Positions 8,250-17,108 are shown, counted from the stretch's first letter. The stretch is DNA of 64,000 bases from G963663315 sp963668255 (GCA_965116595.1 OZ220708.1:1798001-1862000); one strand, 5' to 3'. Notes: generated from the sequence alone by a model not told the origin. Program-made: numbers and translations.

Positions 8250-9350
8250 ATGTTGCGAATCGGTTTGAATTTCCTTAAAAAAACAGCTTCATTGTTCGTT
8301 CTGGTTCTGTTTTTTTGCGAGAGCGTGTATGCACATCGGGATTTAACGATAGTTGACTGGGGTGGGGATCTGGCGCGTGCGCATATGCAGGCATGGATTC
8401 TACCCTGGGAAAAAGAACACAGTAAATCGGCAGATCTGGTGTATTACGGTGGGGGTATCGGGCAAATCCGGGATCAGGTCAATACTACCAACGTGATCTG
8501 GGATGTGGTTGATATGGAATATTCCGACCTTATCCAGGCCTGTGACGAGGGACTGCTGGAGAAATTCGATCATTCCATTCTCCCTGATGCCGACAGCGAT
8601 TTTGTCGAGGGTGCGCTGGCGAATGAGTGCGGGGTCGGTATTTACACCTGGGCAACGGTGTATGCTTACGACACGGATGCCTTTGCCGAGCGCCAGCCAA
8701 CCAGTATTGCTGATTTTTTCAATACCCGGGAATTTCCTGGAAGAAGGGGATTGAGAAAAGATCCGCGTGGAACCCTGGAATGGGCACTGATGGCAGCCGG
8801 TATTCCGGCGAACCAGGTGTACGCCGAACTATCCACAGAAGCGGGCCTGAATCTTGCCTTCGCTTCGCTCGACAGATTGAAATCGAGCATTGTGTGGTGG
8901 AGTTCGGGAGGCGAACCTGCGCAGTTGCTCAAGGACGATACGGTCACTATGACGGCTGCCTGGAACGGGCGACTGCACCGGCCGATGCTGGAAGATAATG
9001 AGCCGATAGACATTGTCTGGGATGGTCAACTCTGGGAAATGGAGTTTCTTGCAATCCCGAAAGGCAGCCGTAATTCTGAAAATGCAAGGCAGTTCATTGC
9101 GTATGCATCCAGTTCCCGGGGAATGACTGATGTGACCCGGTATATTCCGTACGGTCCGGTAAGAAAGTCGGCACAGGCCAACGTTCCTGAAGAGGTCAAA
9201 CCATACCTTCCTGCAGAAAACATGTCTGATACGTCATTACGCTTCGATTCACAATGGTGGGCGGATAACATCACCCCGATACGTGAGAGATTCGAGCATT
9301 GGATTTCGCCTTCGGGCCTGGATGTGCAAGGACGCGGCGCACGCTTCTGA
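8250..9350 (+). CDS. extracellular solute-binding protein, PotD (polyamine) type
   Basis: Periplasmic binding protein of 366 residues with a clear signal peptide: basic start, hydrophobic core, and cleavage likely after A28 (SVYA/H). The mature start, TIVDWGGDLARAHMQAW, and the following GGGIGQIRDQV fit the PotD/iron-type class of ABC binding proteins. TTTAGGAGATAGAGA provides a good ribosome site. Oddly, no ABC ATPase or permease is nearby; the next gene, 35 bases on, is a BCCT secondary transporter. It may serve that transporter, or an ABC system encoded elsewhere. The ligand is probably a small cation or zwitterion. Confidence 0.86.
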   Translation: MLRIGLNFLKKTASLFVLVLFFCESVYAHRDLTIVDWGGDLARAHMQAWILPWEKEHSKSADLVYYGGGIGQIRDQVNTTNVIWDVVDMEYSDLIQACDEGLLEKFDHSILPDADSDFVEGALANECGVGIYTWATVYAYDTDAFAERQPTSIADFFNTREFPGRRGLRKDPRGTLEWALMAAGIPANQVYAELSTEAGLNLAFASLDRLKSSIVWWSSGGEPAQLLKDDTVTMTAAWNGRLHRPMLEDNEPIDIVWDGQLWEMEFLAIPKGSRNSENARQFIAYASSSRGMTDVTRYIPYGPVRKSAQANVPEEVKPYLPAENMSDTSLRFDSQWWADNITPIRERFEHWISPSGLDVQGRGARF

Positions 9351-9385
9351 CAACCGAATGACCCTTCTTTATGGAGTGTAAAAGT

Positions 9386-11035
9386 ATGCAACAACCAAAT
9401 ATAGATAAGGCAATATTCTGGACGGCTCTGATTGTCATCGTCACGCTTGTTACGCCGCTGATTCTGTTCGAAGAAGGTTCGAAGAACGTTCTTAACGTAT
9501 TGTTCAATTTCGCGACCAAACAGCTCGGCTGGAGCTTTCTGTGGTTTACCATCGGGACATTCTTCATTCTCGCATGGCTTGCCCTGGGTCGTTTCGGAAA
9601 CGTTCGTTTTGGCGGTCCGGATGCGCGCCCGCAGTTCAAAATGGCAAGTTGGGTGGCCATGTTGTTTTGTGCCGGCATTGGCGCAAGTGTCATGTACTGG
9701 GGGGCAATCGAGTGGGCATACTACTATTCCGGCCCACCGTTCGGTATTGAACCGAAATCCGACGAAGCGGCCGAATGGGCATCCACGTACGGTCTTTTTC
9801 ACTGGGGTTTCACCGCCTGGGCGGTTTATTGCATTCCCACATTGCCATTGGCCTACATGCTGTGGAACAAAAAGCGGGCGGTGTTGAGATTATCCGCTGC
9901 CTGTGCCCCTGTGATCGGGGAAAATGCCGCAGTCGGATGGCCGGGAAAAATTATCGATGTCCTGTTCATGTTCGGCCTGATTGGCGGAATCGGCACCTCG
10001 ATGGGATTGGGAACACCGATGCTGTCCGCCGGAATCTCCGAATTACTGGGTGTTGAACGTAGTTTCACACTTGATGTCGTGGTGGTGTTGGTATGGGGGG
10101 TCATCTTTGGCGCCAGCGTTTATTCAGGTCTGGAAAAGGGCATCAAGGTTTTGAGTGATATCAACCTGTGGCTGATCATCGTCATCCTGGGGTTTACTTT
10201 CCTGTTTGGCCCGACCGTGTTCATATTGTCCACTTTCACCAACAGCGTGGGGCTGCTGCTGTCCAACTTCGTTGAAATGAGCTTTTGGACCGATCCTATA
10301 GCCGAAGGCGGATTCCCTCAGGGCTGGACGATATTCTACTGGGCCTGGTGGATTGCCTATGCGCCGTTCATGGGGTTGTTTGTGGCGCGTATTTCCTATG
10401 GCCGAACCATTCGCCAGTTGATTGTCGCCGAAGTGATCGGAGGCTCTCTGGGTTGCTGGCTGTTTTTCGCCATATTGGGAAATACCGGAATGTATTTTCA
10501 ACTTAACGACATTGCCCCAATCAGCGAGGTTCTCAGCAATCAGGACGGAGCCGCAGCAGTGATTGCAACCATTGTCGGGGTTGGGCAAAACGCCTCGTTT
10601 TTCGGTCTTGGAATCGGATTCGTGGCGCCTCTTTTGCTGGTGATATTCATCGTGTTGGCCTTTATATTTGGTGCAACGACCCTGGATTCATCCGCCTTTA
10701 CACTGGCTTCTGTCGCTACCGAAGAGCAGGAAGACGCAAATACCGAACCGGCAAGATGGCATCGTTTGTTCTGGGCATTCATTCTTGCTGCGGTATCACT
10801 TGCACTGATGTATCTCGGGGGCTTGAAACCCCTTCAGACTGCGTCAATCGTCGTCGGCCTGCCGTTGATGGTCATCCTGGTGATCATGATCATGTCGTTC
10901 TTCCGGTGGTTGAATGAAGATTACCCGGAACCGGACAAAATCGGTGTGATTGACCTCCAACCGCAGCACGATTCCGGCGGCGATGTGGTAGTCTCTCACA
11001 CGGCAGTAGCGCAAGAACCCGACGAAAAAAGTTAA
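9386..11035 (+). CDS. BCCT family (betaine/carnitine/choline) transporter
   Basis: Inner-membrane secondary transporter of 549 residues with about 12 membrane segments. The family signature GWTIFYWAWW is at about 313-322, followed by the basic loop ARISYGRTIR; the unwound substrate-site segment reads GIGASVMYWGAIEW. BCCT proteins import quaternary ammonium or sulfonium compounds such as glycine betaine, choline, carnitine and DMSP. ATG at 9386 is preferred to 9371 because ATGGAG then serves as the ribosome site. The tail after the last helix is short and acidic, unlike the long osmosensing tails of stress transporters, which favours a feeding role. It is placed between a PotD-type binding protein and a DMSP-lyase-family cupin. 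Confidence 0.93.
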   Translation: MQQPNIDKAIFWTALIVIVTLVTPLILFEEGSKNVLNVLFNFATKQLGWSFLWFTIGTFFILAWLALGRFGNVRFGGPDARPQFKMASWVAMLFCAGIGASVMYWGAIEWAYYYSGPPFGIEPKSDEAAEWASTYGLFHWGFTAWAVYCIPTLPLAYMLWNKKRAVLRLSAACAPVIGENAAVGWPGKIIDVLFMFGLIGGIGTSMGLGTPMLSAGISELLGVERSFTLDVVVVLVWGVIFGASVYSGLEKGIKVLSDINLWLIIVILGFTFLFGPTVFILSTFTNSVGLLLSNFVEMSFWTDPIAEGGFPQGWTIFYWAWWIAYAPFMGLFVARISYGRTIRQLIVAEVIGGSLGCWLFFAILGNTGMYFQLNDIAPISEVLSNQDGAAAVIATIVGVGQNASFFGLGIGFVAPLLLVIFIVLAFIFGATTLDSSAFTLASVATEEQEDANTEPARWHRLFWAFILAAVSLALMYLGGLKPLQTASIVVGLPLMVILVIMIMSFFRWLNEDYPEPDKIGVIDLQPQHDSGGDVVVSHTAVAQEPDEKS

Positions 11036-11069
11036 GCCCAACAAGCTGATTACATTACGGAGAATCTCC

Positions 11070-11513
11070 ATGTCAAAGAGAATAAGTTCACCTTTCGGCA
11101 CAATCATTATCGATCAGGATGATATGAGCGGTCTGATCAAATCTATCAACAACGACGGGGAACAGAAGACACGCCGTCATGAGTCGGTTGCCATGACTCC
11201 CAACGTTGACATCTACGAAGACAACCAATCCCTGAGGTTGTGGATGGATCTTCCCGGAGTCGACAAGGACAGCATTCAGGTTACCGTTTCCGGGAATCAA
11301 ATAGCGGTCAATGCCAGCACTCAAAAGTTGAATCTTGAGGATGGACACTGGGTGCGGCATGAAAGACCGGTCGGGAATTTTGTGCGCACTCTCCGGTTTA
11401 GCGCAGCTATTGACGAAAGTGGCATCGTTGCCAACTACTCGGATGGAACCCTTGTTCTGACCATTGCAAAACCGGAACAATCCGGAACCAGAAATATAGA
11501 AGTCAATATGTAG
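11070..11513 (+). CDS. Hsp20 / alpha-crystallin family small heat shock protein
   Basis: Small heat shock protein of 147 residues. The alpha-crystallin domain runs from about 45 to 140: MTPNVDIYEDNQSL at its start, DLPGVDKDSIQV in the middle, and the late signature YSDGTLVLTIAKP. Such proteins hold unfolding proteins in oligomers without ATP. It lies 34 bases behind the BCCT gene and 44 before the cupin gene, with GGAGAATCTCC as ribosome site, so it is probably in the same transcript, which is an unusual place for a chaperone. Confidence 0.9.
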   Translation: MSKRISSPFGTIIIDQDDMSGLIKSINNDGEQKTRRHESVAMTPNVDIYEDNQSLRLWMDLPGVDKDSIQVTVSGNQIAVNASTQKLNLEDGHWVRHERPVGNFVRTLRFSAAIDESGIVANYSDGTLVLTIAKPEQSGTRNIEVNM

Positions 11514-11557
11514 TAAACGGGTAGCGAAGAGCTATTTCCACATGTGGAGATTGTCGA

Positions 11558-12127
11558 TTGATCGATACACCGATTACTTTCGACCAATCCAGAGTCACAG
11601 AGCAGGTGTATTCCTTCGTTGTGTCCTGTGCCAACGCCATGATGCTTTGTGCCGAGACCCGGGTACAGCAGGATATGATTGCCAGGCTGTCCGGGCAGAT
11701 TGGTAAGAAGCAGTTCAGATCATTCTCTGCGAACCCTCTGCCTGTTCTCCGTAATTTGCAGCGGGTCAAGGATATGAAGCTGGCAAAGGATTTTCGCCGG
11801 TTTGCACCTTATCTGCCGTGGCGTTTCTCTCCCCGTACCGTCGATCAGGGGCATCAGGCGGCGATCATGAATTTCGACACGATTTTTGATATGGGCGATA
11901 TCGTATTGGGATTGATGTATGTCGATGCCAGGCAAAATTACCCTGAACACAATCACGCGAGTCAGGAGATGTACTTCCTGATTTCCGGTACTGCCGAATG
12001 GCGCTATGGGGGTCACGACGACTATCAAAGGATGTCGGCAGGCAATGTCATTTATAACCACCCGTGGGACTGGCATGGGGTCAAGGCGGGCGATACCCCG
12101 TTGCTGGCGTTGTACCTGTTGGCCTGA
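11558..12127 (+). CDS. cupin of the dimethylsulfoniopropionate (DMSP) lyase family (DddQ/DddL-like)
   Basis: Single cupin domain in the C-terminal half of a 189-residue protein with a helical N-terminus, the layout of the cupin DMSP lyases. H131-x-H133-x3-E137-x-Y139 in YPEHNHASQEMYF and H173 in PWDWHGVKAG match the spacing of the metal and catalytic residues known in DddQ; the ending PLLALYL is also typical. The enzymes split DMSP to dimethyl sulfide and acrylate. The start is TTG at 11558; the ATG at 11542 is out of frame. Its place behind a BCCT transporter supports a zwitterion substrate. DMSP lyase activity is inferred, not shown; related cupins of unknown use exist. Confidence 0.68.
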   Translation: MIDTPITFDQSRVTEQVYSFVVSCANAMMLCAETRVQQDMIARLSGQIGKKQFRSFSANPLPVLRNLQRVKDMKLAKDFRRFAPYLPWRFSPRTVDQGHQAAIMNFDTIFDMGDIVLGLMYVDARQNYPEHNHASQEMYFLISGTAEWRYGGHDDYQRMSAGNVIYNHPWDWHGVKAGDTPLLALYLLA

Positions 12128-12195
12128 TTGCGGTATTTGCCAGAGTTACCGACTTTTCAAATGTGGTTCAGAACCTGGCAAATTGAGGAAAACGT

Positions 12196-13203
12196 ATGAC
12201 CGATAATACAGACCGCGATACTCAGCAAAAACTCGACCGGATGAACAGCGGCCTGTACTGGTGGGGAGTGCCAACGCTTTTTCGTTGCCCCCATGATCCG
12301 AATCCTGAGAACTGTGACATTGCGTTGGTTGGTGTGCCGCACAGCACCGGTAACGGTACTACCGAGCGTGACCAGCACCTGGGTCCAAGAGCGGTGCGCG
12401 ACATGTCTGCGCTTGGCCGTCGGGTACACATGGAATTTGCCATGGACCCGTGGAAACAATGCCGAATCCATGATCTGGGTGATGTGGCGTTGCCCGAAGC
12501 CAACGACAATGAAAAGAGCATCCAGAGGATTACCGATTTCTATAAATCGATTGACCAGGCCGGGGTAAGACCTGTCTCTGTCGGGGGAGACCATTCGGTG
12601 ACAGGCGGTATTCTTCAGGCAATTGCAGGCAAGGATGCGAAGCTCACCCAGGGCAAAAAAACGACCCTGCTGCATTTTGATGCTCATACCGATGCGTTTC
12701 ACCACATCGAACATTTCCTTGGGGCATACAAGTCAGCAGCGCATTGGGCCAGTTATCTGGTCCGTGATGGACATGTCAACCCGCACAACAGCGTCCAGGT
12801 CGGCATACGTGGTAATCCACGCACACTCGACTGGCTTGAGCCGAGTTATGACCTGGGATACGAGGTGATCGATATCAAACGTTTCAGGCAGATCGGGGTA
12901 GACAAGGCAATAGAAATCATCAATCGAAGAATCGGTGATGAGCCAGTCTACATTACCTTTGATCTTGATGCGCTTGATACTACAGTCGCACCCGGGGTGG
13001 CGAATCTCGAAGCTGGCATCGAAGGTCTGTATATTGACGAAACCATGAAAATGCTGCGTTCGGTACGAGGCAAAAACATCATCGGCGGTGACGTGGTCTG
13101 CCTGATGCCGACCAAGGATGCGCTGAACAAGCAAACCTCATTGGTGGCGATGTCGATCATGTTTGAGATAATATCGCTGATTGCCGATAACATGGCCCGA
13201 TAG
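12196..13203 (+). CDS. ureohydrolase (agmatinase / guanidino-acid hydrolase family)
   Basis: Arginase-superfamily protein of 335 residues that would hydrolyse a guanidino compound to urea and an amine. The two-manganese site is complete: H133 in GGDHS, D162-A-H164-T-D166, and D256-L-D258 in TFDLDALD. The loop after the last Asp reads TTVAPGVAN instead of PAFAPGTG-like sequences of agmatinases, and the N-terminus YWWGVPTLFRCP is like guanidinobutyrase/guanidinopropionase members. GGAAAACGT precedes the ATG. It closes the 6913-13203 cluster and converges on acnA with 15 bases between stops. The exact substrate is undetermined. Confidence 0.88.
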   Translation: MTDNTDRDTQQKLDRMNSGLYWWGVPTLFRCPHDPNPENCDIALVGVPHSTGNGTTERDQHLGPRAVRDMSALGRRVHMEFAMDPWKQCRIHDLGDVALPEANDNEKSIQRITDFYKSIDQAGVRPVSVGGDHSVTGGILQAIAGKDAKLTQGKKTTLLHFDAHTDAFHHIEHFLGAYKSAAHWASYLVRDGHVNPHNSVQVGIRGNPRTLDWLEPSYDLGYEVIDIKRFRQIGVDKAIEIINRRIGDEPVYITFDLDALDTTVAPGVANLEAGIEGLYIDETMKMLRSVRGKNIIGGDVVCLMPTKDALNKQTSLVAMSIMFEIISLIADNMAR

Positions 13204-13218
13204 ACCTGAAGTGGACGT

Positions 13219-15905
13219 TCAGGCTGCCTTGATGCGGTCAAGCACGTAATGTAAAACACCTCCGGCGAGATAGTATTCCACTTCGACAGCGGTATCTATC
13301 CTGGACTGCAACTGGATATTGTCTACCGAACCGTCTGCCCGGTTGATCCGTGCTTCAAAAATCTGTCGGGGCTTAAGGCCGCTTTCGAGTCCCAGAATAT
13401 CGATATTGTCGGTGACACCGAGATTATGGGTTTTGCGGTCTTCTCCGGGCATGAACTGTAGCGGCAGGACACCCATGCCGACCAGATTGGATCGGTGTAT
13501 CCGCTCAAAACTTTCCACGATGACGGCTTTGACGCCAAGCAGCAGCGTCCCTTTGGCAGCCCAGTCACGACTTGATCCAGTGCCGTATTCCTTGCCGCCA
13601 ATGACCACAGTGGGAATTTGTCGCGACATATACCGCATTGCAGCATCATAGATTGAAACAGGTGCAGGGTCGTCGACGGTACGGGTAAACCCTCCTTCAA
13701 TCCCGGGCGTCAGTTCATTTCTGATCCGGATATTGCCGAAAGTGCCTCGCATCATGACTTCATGGTTGCCCCGTCTTGAGCCGTAAGAATTGAAATCCCG
13801 TCGAGCCACCCCGTTGTCGACAGGTATCTGGCTGCAGGACTGTCGGCAGAGATCGAGCCTGCCGGGGAAATGTGATCCGTCGTCACGGAATCTCCGAGCA
13901 ATGCGAGAATCCGCGCCCCTCGTATATCGCTGTCCTTGCCGCTGGCGTACTGTTCCTCGAAGAACGGCGGCAATTGAATATAGGTTGAATCCGTAGAGAA
14001 CGCATAGGTTTGACCTTGCCGGGCAGGGACGGCCTGCCATTGTTCGTCGCCGGCGAAGACGTCGGCGTACTTGCTGGAAAACATCGAGTCGTCAATCTTG
14101 CTCACCTCGCAGGCTATCTCTTCATTGGTCGGCCAGAGATCTTTCAGATACACCGGGTTGCCATCCCGGTCCCGGGAGACCGGGTCACTCTCCAGATTGA
14201 TCCGGGTGGTTCCCGCCAGTGCATAAGCGACGACCAGGGGCGGAGAAGCCAGCCAGTTTGCTTTCACCAGAGGGTGAATCCTGCCTTCAAAATTTCGATT
14301 ACCCGACAGTACGGCGGCCACCACCAGGTCTTTTTCAGTCACCACTGTGTCGACCGGTTCGGGAAGGGGTCCCGAGTTTCCGATACAGGTGGTGCAGCCA
14401 TACCCCACTGTATTGAAGCCCAACGCATCGAGCCAGGGTTGCAGTCCCGCCTTTTCGAGATATTCGGTTACCACTTTCGAGCCAGGCGCCAGTGATGACT
14501 TGACCCAGGGTTTGCGGGCGATCCCTTTTTCCACTGCTTTCTTTGCGATCAGTCCGGCCCCTACCATGACTGCAGGGTTGGAAGTGTTGGTGCAGGAGGT
14601 GATGGCAGCCACGACAACATCCCCATGATGCATGTCGAATCCGTCGCTGCTTTCAAAACCCTCGTCCATTTCGTTTTCCTTGCCCTCATGGGTAATGAAT
14701 GTCTCCATCGCTTCAGGCAGGTCGGACAGGGCGACCCGGTCCTGAGGGCGTCTTGGCCCGGACAGATTTGGATTAACTTCACTGATATCCAGGTGCAGGG
14801 TGGAACTGAAAACCGGGTCGGGATCCTCACTGTTTCTCCACAGACCCTGGGTCCTGGAGTATGCTTCGACCAGCGCCACAGTATCCGCTGGCCGACCGCT
14901 CAGGCGAAGGTAGTCAATGGTTTTCTGGTCAACCGGGAAAAAGCCGCAGGTTGCCCCGTATTCTGGAGCCATGTTGGCAATGGTTGCGCGGTCTGCAATC
15001 GGCAGATTATCCAGTGCGCTTCCGTAAAACTCTACAAACTTTCCAACCACGCCATGATCACGAAGCATCTGCACGATACGCAGAACCAGATCTGTCGCAG
15101 TTATGCCTTCTTTCAGTTTTCCGGTCAACTCAAAGCCGACGACCCGCGGGATCAACATCGGTATCGGTTGCCCCAGCATGGCGGCTTCGGCTTCGATGCC
15201 ACCTACGCCCCAACCCAGCACGCCGAGGCCATTGATCATGGTCGTATGACTGTCTGTCCCGACCAGTGTGTCAGGGTAAGCAACGAGTTGGCCGCCTTTG
15301 CTGTCACTCCACACACCCCTGGCAAGGAATTCGAGGTTAACCTGGTGGCAGATGCCTGTTCCCGGAGGAACCAGGCTGAAGTTGTCAAAAGCCCCCTGAC
15401 CCCATTTCAGGAATTGATAACGCTCTGAGTTTCGCTGCATTTCCAGATTAACATTGGTTGCAAATGCGGTATGGGTTGCATACTGGTCAATTACCACGGA
15501 GTGATCAATCACCAGGTCAACCGGTGAAAGCGGGTTGATCTTTTCCGGGTCGACACCGGCCTTGACCAGCGCATCGCGCATCGCAGCCAGGTCGACCACC
15601 GCTGGCACTCCGGTAAAATCCTGCATCAGTACACGGACGGGATGGTAGGCGATTTCCTGAGAGGTGTAGCCTTCGGCACTTTTTGCAACGGCCACAATAT
15701 CGTCTGCGGTGCAGGAAACCCCGTCTTCATGACGCAGCAGATTCTCCAGCAGCACCTTTATCGAATTGGGCAGTCGGCCGATATCTGCAAGGCCGGATAC
15801 TTTCGCCGAGTTGAGATTATAGTAACCACAGGTGGTTCCGTTGACATTCATCGTTGAATAACTGTCGAATGAATTTTTACTGGTTTGTGTCATGGATCTT
15901 TTCAA
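13219..15905 (-). CDS. acnA: aconitate hydratase A, interrupted by a single-base frameshift
   Basis: TCA-cycle enzyme interconverting citrate and isocitrate. Two frames carry it: 15905 down to a stop at 13752 (cluster segments AITSCTNTSNP and YGCTTCIGNSGPL, both with iron-sulfur cysteines), and a second frame, ending at 13219, with DFNSYGSRRGNHEVMM and the swivel domain. They join at the C4 run at 13809-13812 (G4 on the coding strand): with a fifth G the protein reads STTGVARRDFNSYGSRR and is 895 residues, the normal AcnA size. The match on both sides of one homopolymer suggests a sequencing error or fresh mutation. It converges on the ureohydrolase gene. Confidence 0.93.
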
Positions 15906-15943
15906 AGGGTAAGGTTAAATCCGGGATTCGGACCGCGGTGGAG

Positions 15944-15949
15944 ATTATA
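15944..15949 (-). promoter_or_regulatory. candidate -10 box for acnA
   Basis: A perfect TATAAT on the minus strand, 39 bases upstream of the acnA ATG. No good -35 hexamer is seen at 16-18 bases, so it is only a candidate. Confidence 0.35.
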
Positions 15950-15988
15950 CTGCATTTGATCTGATTCGGATTGATTCGGTATCAGTCA

Positions 15989-16402
15989 CTAAACTGGTTT
16001 GACTACGACCAGGACAATGATTCCGACCAGGTAGAGTACGGGTAATTCATTCATCCACCGGTAGTAAATGTGACTCCGTATGTTGATGTCACGCTTGAAT
16101 GCAAGCAGTGCCCGGTAACACCAGATATGATGGACGATAACCAGCCCCACCAGTACCAGTTTCGCTGATAACCAGTTTCCGGAAAATCCATAACCGAACC
16201 ATAGCCAGAATCCGGAAAAGACTGTCAAAACCGCACCCGGCGTCATGATTCCGAAAAAGAGTTTTCTTTCCATGATCTTGAATCGATCAATACTGATACG
16301 GTCGTCGGTCCGGGCATGATAGACATACAACCTGGGCAGATAGAACAATCCGGCGAACCAGACAACCATCGAGATGATATGAAATGATTTGATCCAGAGC
16401 AT
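15989..16402 (-). CDS. hemJ: HemJ-type protoporphyrinogen oxidase (UPF0093 membrane protein)
   Basis: Integral membrane protein of 137 residues with four membrane segments. The family opening LWIKSFHIISMVVWFAGLF with its conserved His, then YLPRLYVYHA, and the later KLVLVGLVIVHHIW are clear. HemJ oxidises protoporphyrinogen IX in haem synthesis and is the form used by many Gammaproteobacteria lacking HemG/HemY. It lies upstream of acnA on the same strand, with an 83-base gap that contains a candidate acnA promoter. Confidence 0.92.
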   Translation of the reverse strand: MLWIKSFHIISMVVWFAGLFYLPRLYVYHARTDDRISIDRFKIMERKLFFGIMTPGAVLTVFSGFWLWFGYGFSGNWLSAKLVLVGLVIVHHIWCYRALLAFKRDINIRSHIYYRWMNELPVLYLVGIIVLVVVKPV

Positions 16403-16530
16403 TTACTAAAGTCGGTCAGCCTGTGGCCGGGTCAATTCTAGCAGGCATTCGGCTTGAATTGGTTGCCTCGAATGGTTAACCCGAATTTACCTGATTCATC
16501 CACGGGCCGGGGTTACCGGTTCGGGCTGGC

Positions 16531-16560
16531 AAAAAAAAGACGTCCAGGAACTGGACGTCC
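16531..16560 (-). terminator. rho-independent terminator of the DUF1127 transcript
   Basis: On the minus strand a perfect 9-bp stem GACGTCCAG / CTGGACGTC (16539-16547 with 16551-16559) with a 3-base loop is followed by eight T residues. It sits 32 bases after the DUF1127 stop. Confidence 0.9.
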
Positions 16561-16591
16561 GAATCAATAACACCTATGGAGGATTAAAACA

Positions 16592-16870
16592 CTATGCGGC
16601 TTTTCGAAGCCCCACTGAAACTTCGGGTTTGCCGGTTCTTTCAGAAACCATTTTTACAAATGCGCGGGGTTGGGTGACGGACGCATGGATTTCATGACGT
16701 TCAATACCGATATCGCGCAGCATTCTGTCGCTCATTCCAGACAACTGGCGAATCGCTGCTTTACGTTCTTTCCAGATTCTGTATCGGTCTACAATCCGAC
16801 TCACAATCCCGCGACGGAATGAATTGTGGATGACGTTTGTTTTGTCAACTGTAATTGCAATATTATTCAT
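16592..16870 (-). CDS. DUF1127 domain-containing small protein
   Basis: Basic protein of 92 residues. The DUF1127 core is at about 30-60: RYRIWKERKAAIRQLSGMSD followed by RMLRDIGIERHEI. Such proteins are small and common in Proteobacteria; some bind RNA or affect stress and metabolism, but there is no general function. A near-perfect ribosome site, AGGAGGT, overlaps the stop codon of the 27-residue peptide gene just upstream, so the two are translated in series. A strong terminator follows. It is divergent from the LysR gene and could be under its control. Confidence 0.88.
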   Translation of the reverse strand: MNNIAITVDKTNVIHNSFRRGIVSRIVDRYRIWKERKAAIRQLSGMSDRMLRDIGIERHEIHASVTQPRAFVKMVSERTGKPEVSVGLRKAA

Positions 16871-16880
16871 AATCCACCTC

Positions 16881-16964
16881 CTAATTGACTACGGTCATGA
16901 TAATGGTTAATAATGTGAGAGCACCGACATAGGATAGTCCCACTTTGATTAATATGTCTGACAT
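16881..16964 (-). CDS. 27-residue single-span membrane peptide (unannotated small protein)
   Basis: ATG at 16964 opens a 27-codon frame ending in TAG at 16881. The peptide begins MSDILIKVG, has a hydrophobic segment from about 9 to 26 (GLSYVGALTLL and on), and ends TVVN, so it would span the membrane once. AGAGG stands 9 bases before the ATG. The TAG lies inside TAGGAGGT, the ribosome site of the DUF1127 gene, giving tight coupling. No family is recognised. Being real rests on the start context, the coupling and the consistent hydrophobicity. Confidence 0.55.
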   Translation of the reverse strand: MSDILIKVGLSYVGALTLLTIIMTVVN

Positions 16965-17052
16965 TTTCTTGTGCCTCTGTTACATTGTTGATTAATTGGA
17001 TCAGTTGATCAAATCAATCAGCTGATGGATAGAATATAGGGCCTGGAAGCGC

Positions 17053-17081
17053 TGTACACAAACGATATATATTCATATAAT
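17053..17081 (+). promoter_or_regulatory. candidate sigma-70 promoter of the lysR gene
   Basis: TGTACA (17053-17058), a 17-base spacer and a perfect TATAAT (17076-17081). Transcription would start near 17088, inside the palindrome at 17080-17103, leaving a leader of about 20 bases without an obvious ribosome site. Confidence 0.55.
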
Positions 17082-17103
17082 ACATGAGTAATTACTCATG
17101 TAT
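17080..17103. promoter_or_regulatory. 24-bp perfect palindrome, likely operator over the lysR start site
   Basis: The two 12-base arms (first arm ATACATGAGTAA) are exact reverse complements with no loop. It overlaps the last bases of the TATAAT box, covers the predicted start of transcription and ends 5 bases before the lysR ATG. Protein bound here should block transcription; as RNA the leader would also fold. Confidence 0.6.
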
Positions 17104-17108
17104 GAAAT

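Noticed and set aside
9026..9802. 258-codon minus-strand open frame over the binding-protein/BCCT junction
   Set aside because: Shadow of two clear genes; composition and sequence do not look like a protein family.
13205..13223. CCTGAA/TTCAGG hairpin between the convergent ureohydrolase and acnA genes as terminator
   Set aside because: Only six base pairs, a 7-base loop and no T-run on either strand.
14625..15428. 267-codon plus-strand open frame opposite acnA
   Set aside because: It is antisense to a well-supported aconitase gene and has no family resemblance or ribosome site.
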